Source: Yoonia sp. SS1-5
GTDB taxonomy: Bacteria > Pseudomonadota > Alphaproteobacteria > Rhodobacterales > Rhodobacteraceae
NCBI RefSeq assembly: GCF_038443705.2
Contig: NZ_CP151764.2
Span: forward strand, 271,733 to 335,732
Length of the DNA stretch: 64,000 nucleotides
Direction: 5' to 3'
In this document: piece by piece, positions 63,106-64,000 of the stretch
Numbering within the stretch: the stretch's first letter is position 1
How the letters are laid out: each line of letters opens with the position of its first letter
The notes under the pieces: generated by a model
Databases searched by the model: none
Told to the model about the DNA's origin: nothing
What the model saw: only the letters and a program-made list of their open reading frames with translations
Program-made: the position numbers and the translations under genes

Positions 63106-63438
63106 TCATAAGTTTGAGTCAATCCATTTCGACATCAAACCACGATCCCGGAAGCACTCGTGCGGCACCTCTGTCCGTTTCCTCCGCGCAATCCGCTCAG
63201 CAAACCCGACCTGCTTTGAACTCGGATAGTTTGCGAATTTTCCAGAGGGTTTTGCAACCTTGTGTCGGTCGATCCAGCGCGACAGTGCATAGCGGTCCCT
63301 TTGAGCATCCCATGGCAGCACGACGCCCGAACGCTGCGCAATCTGACGTGCATAGGTCAGCTGCTTTTCGGTGATGGGCACCTGATGATAGTCGTTTGTT
63401 GAAGATGCTTTCGAAGCAGTTTGCTGATGTTCGTTCAT
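63106..63438 (-). CDS. Small protein with duplicated KQ...IA...WID motif
   Basis: 110 aa starting MNEHQQTASKA after GGGGGAG. Two ~37-residue units are visible: ITEKQLTYARQIAQRSG with YALSRWIDRHK (about residues 26-63), and SSKQVGFAERIARRKR with GLMSKWIDSNL (about 72-110). Each has KQ, a helical IA/R block, a Pro, DR and WID. It may be a small nucleic-acid or protein-binding domain. I do not recognise the family. It is divergent from the membrane protein at 63613. Confidence 0.65.
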   Translation of the reverse strand: MNEHQQTASKASSTNDYHQVPITEKQLTYARQIAQRSGVVLPWDAQRDRYALSRWIDRHKVAKPSGKFANYPSSKQVGFAERIARRKRTEVPHECFRDRGLMSKWIDSNL

Positions 63439-63612
63439 GGAAACTCCCCCTTGGTTCGATTCCATACCAATATAGAACATTTAGAGAACAAATCAAGATG
63501 GTGCGGGAGTGTGGTGTGGAGACACTATATCTAGTGTTCGCCGAAGATTGCTCCTCTTGCTCAAACCGCCCTGACGCACAAGACTGGAGCGGAAAGGAGG
63601 GCCGCCGACAGA

Positions 63613-64000
63613 ATGCCCGGGACCACCATTGCCATCATCGCAACTTTGTTTGCGTTCGTCGCGGTAGCGGCCCTTGTCTGGTGGCTGCATGGCATACGCG
63701 AGCAGGCCAAGATTTTGGCACGCATCGGCCCTGCCCTCGTCGAGGCACCGGTGTACTTCAAGCTCGTAGAAATATCACACGAGAAGAGCCATTTCCTCGA
63801 GCGGCATGGACCCATGCTTCAACGCTGTGACGTGCTGCAGCGGGCAATGACCGGAAAGCTTGATGTCGCGGGATTTGTCGGCAGACCCGTTGCGTCGGCC
63901 AAATGGTACAGCCATCAGGACATGCTCCACGCGATCATTTCAGCGGCAGAACACTGGCGAGCAGGAGATCGACCAAAGAGCGGCAAGTATGTCTTTGCGT
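63613..64000 (+). CDS. Membrane-anchored protein, unknown (runs off right edge)
   Basis: At least 129 codons from ATG 63613 with AAAGGAGGG upstream. One N-terminal helix (IAIIATLFAFVAVAALVWWL, residues 5-24) is followed by a soluble charged region (GIREQAKILARIGPALVEAP, HDMLHAI-like helix SHQDMLHAIISAAEHW). The C-terminus lies outside the window. No family recognised. Confidence 0.6.
   Translation, partial: MPGTTIAIIATLFAFVAVAALVWWLHGIREQAKILARIGPALVEAPVYFKLVEISHEKSHFLERHGPMLQRCDVLQRAMTGKLDVAGFVGRPVASAKWYSHQDMLHAIISAAEHWRAGDRPKSGKYVFA

Overview
The window looks like accessory DNA of a marine alphaproteobacterium of the Roseobacter/Rhodobacteraceae type, probably a plasmid, chromid or genomic island. 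This is inferred from the gene content: TRAP and BCCT transporters, GlxA-type AraC regulators, an MttB-superfamily demethylase, many alphaproteobacterial-type IS elements, and moderately high GC with AT-rich gaps. No rRNA, tRNA, CRISPR array or replication origin was seen. Catabolic and stress-response modules are separated by transposons and IS debris.

Layout. (1) 1-4266: a minus-strand operon of metallo-beta-lactamase-fold hydrolase, DUF2461 protein, two tiny membrane proteins, SnoaL-like protein and MFS transporter. A TetR repressor lies upstream, and its probable 18-bp operator occurs three times. (2) 4356-8135: a complete 3,780-bp Tn3-family transposon with a 5-bp target duplication. A second copy, inverted and differing by two bases where I compared it, lies at 42163-45942 without a target duplication. 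(3) 8225-17109: a GlxA-type regulator divergent from a tightly overlapping operon of GntR, DapA-like lyase, aldehyde dehydrogenase, MttB-like methyltransferase, FAD oxidoreductase and BCCT carrier. It is probably a catabolic route for an N-methylated (betaine-like) osmolyte. (4) 17216-19718: DUF3592, SDR and GldA-like dehydrogenase genes. (5) 19805-23047: a decayed Tn3-family element carrying an IS481-type insertion. The element interrupted a ~69-codon membrane-protein gene.

(6) 23448-30366: AraC regulator, KatG, then TetR divergent from peroxiredoxin-like, two secreted NTF2-fold proteins and cytochrome b561, which looks like a redox-stress module. (7) 30389-40605: a nitrilase / PPOX-type flavoprotein / ABM-type protein operon with its AraC regulator. 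Next to it, a TRAP transporter leads directly into a self-sufficient type of reductive dehalogenase (dehalogenase fused to a flavin/2Fe-2S reductase), with a MarR regulator facing away. The dehalogenase reading frame is broken by a single in-frame TAG. Together these suggest uptake, nitrile hydrolysis and reductive dehalogenation of a halogenated hydroxybenzonitrile/hydroxybenzoate, as described for bromoxynil degraders.

(8) 40875-51352: an IS graveyard (truncated ISNCY-type, Tn3 copy 2, IS110, IS66, two IS3 remnants, 3' end of another Tn3 transposase plus resolvase). It surrounds a secreted protein of unknown function and a TbpB-like surface lipoprotein that has lost its signal peptide to an IS3 insertion. 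(9) 51520-59523: two LysR genes, each beside a plus-strand operon: oxidoreductase, DUF4386, SnoaL, DoxX-like and P-loop kinase; then DUF6326, two methyltransferases and a CPBP protease. (10) 59524-64000: two copies of a ~127-bp repeat around a gene broken by an in-frame TAA, an intact ISNCY-type element with a 5-bp target duplication, a small protein with an internal duplication, and a membrane protein that runs off the right edge.
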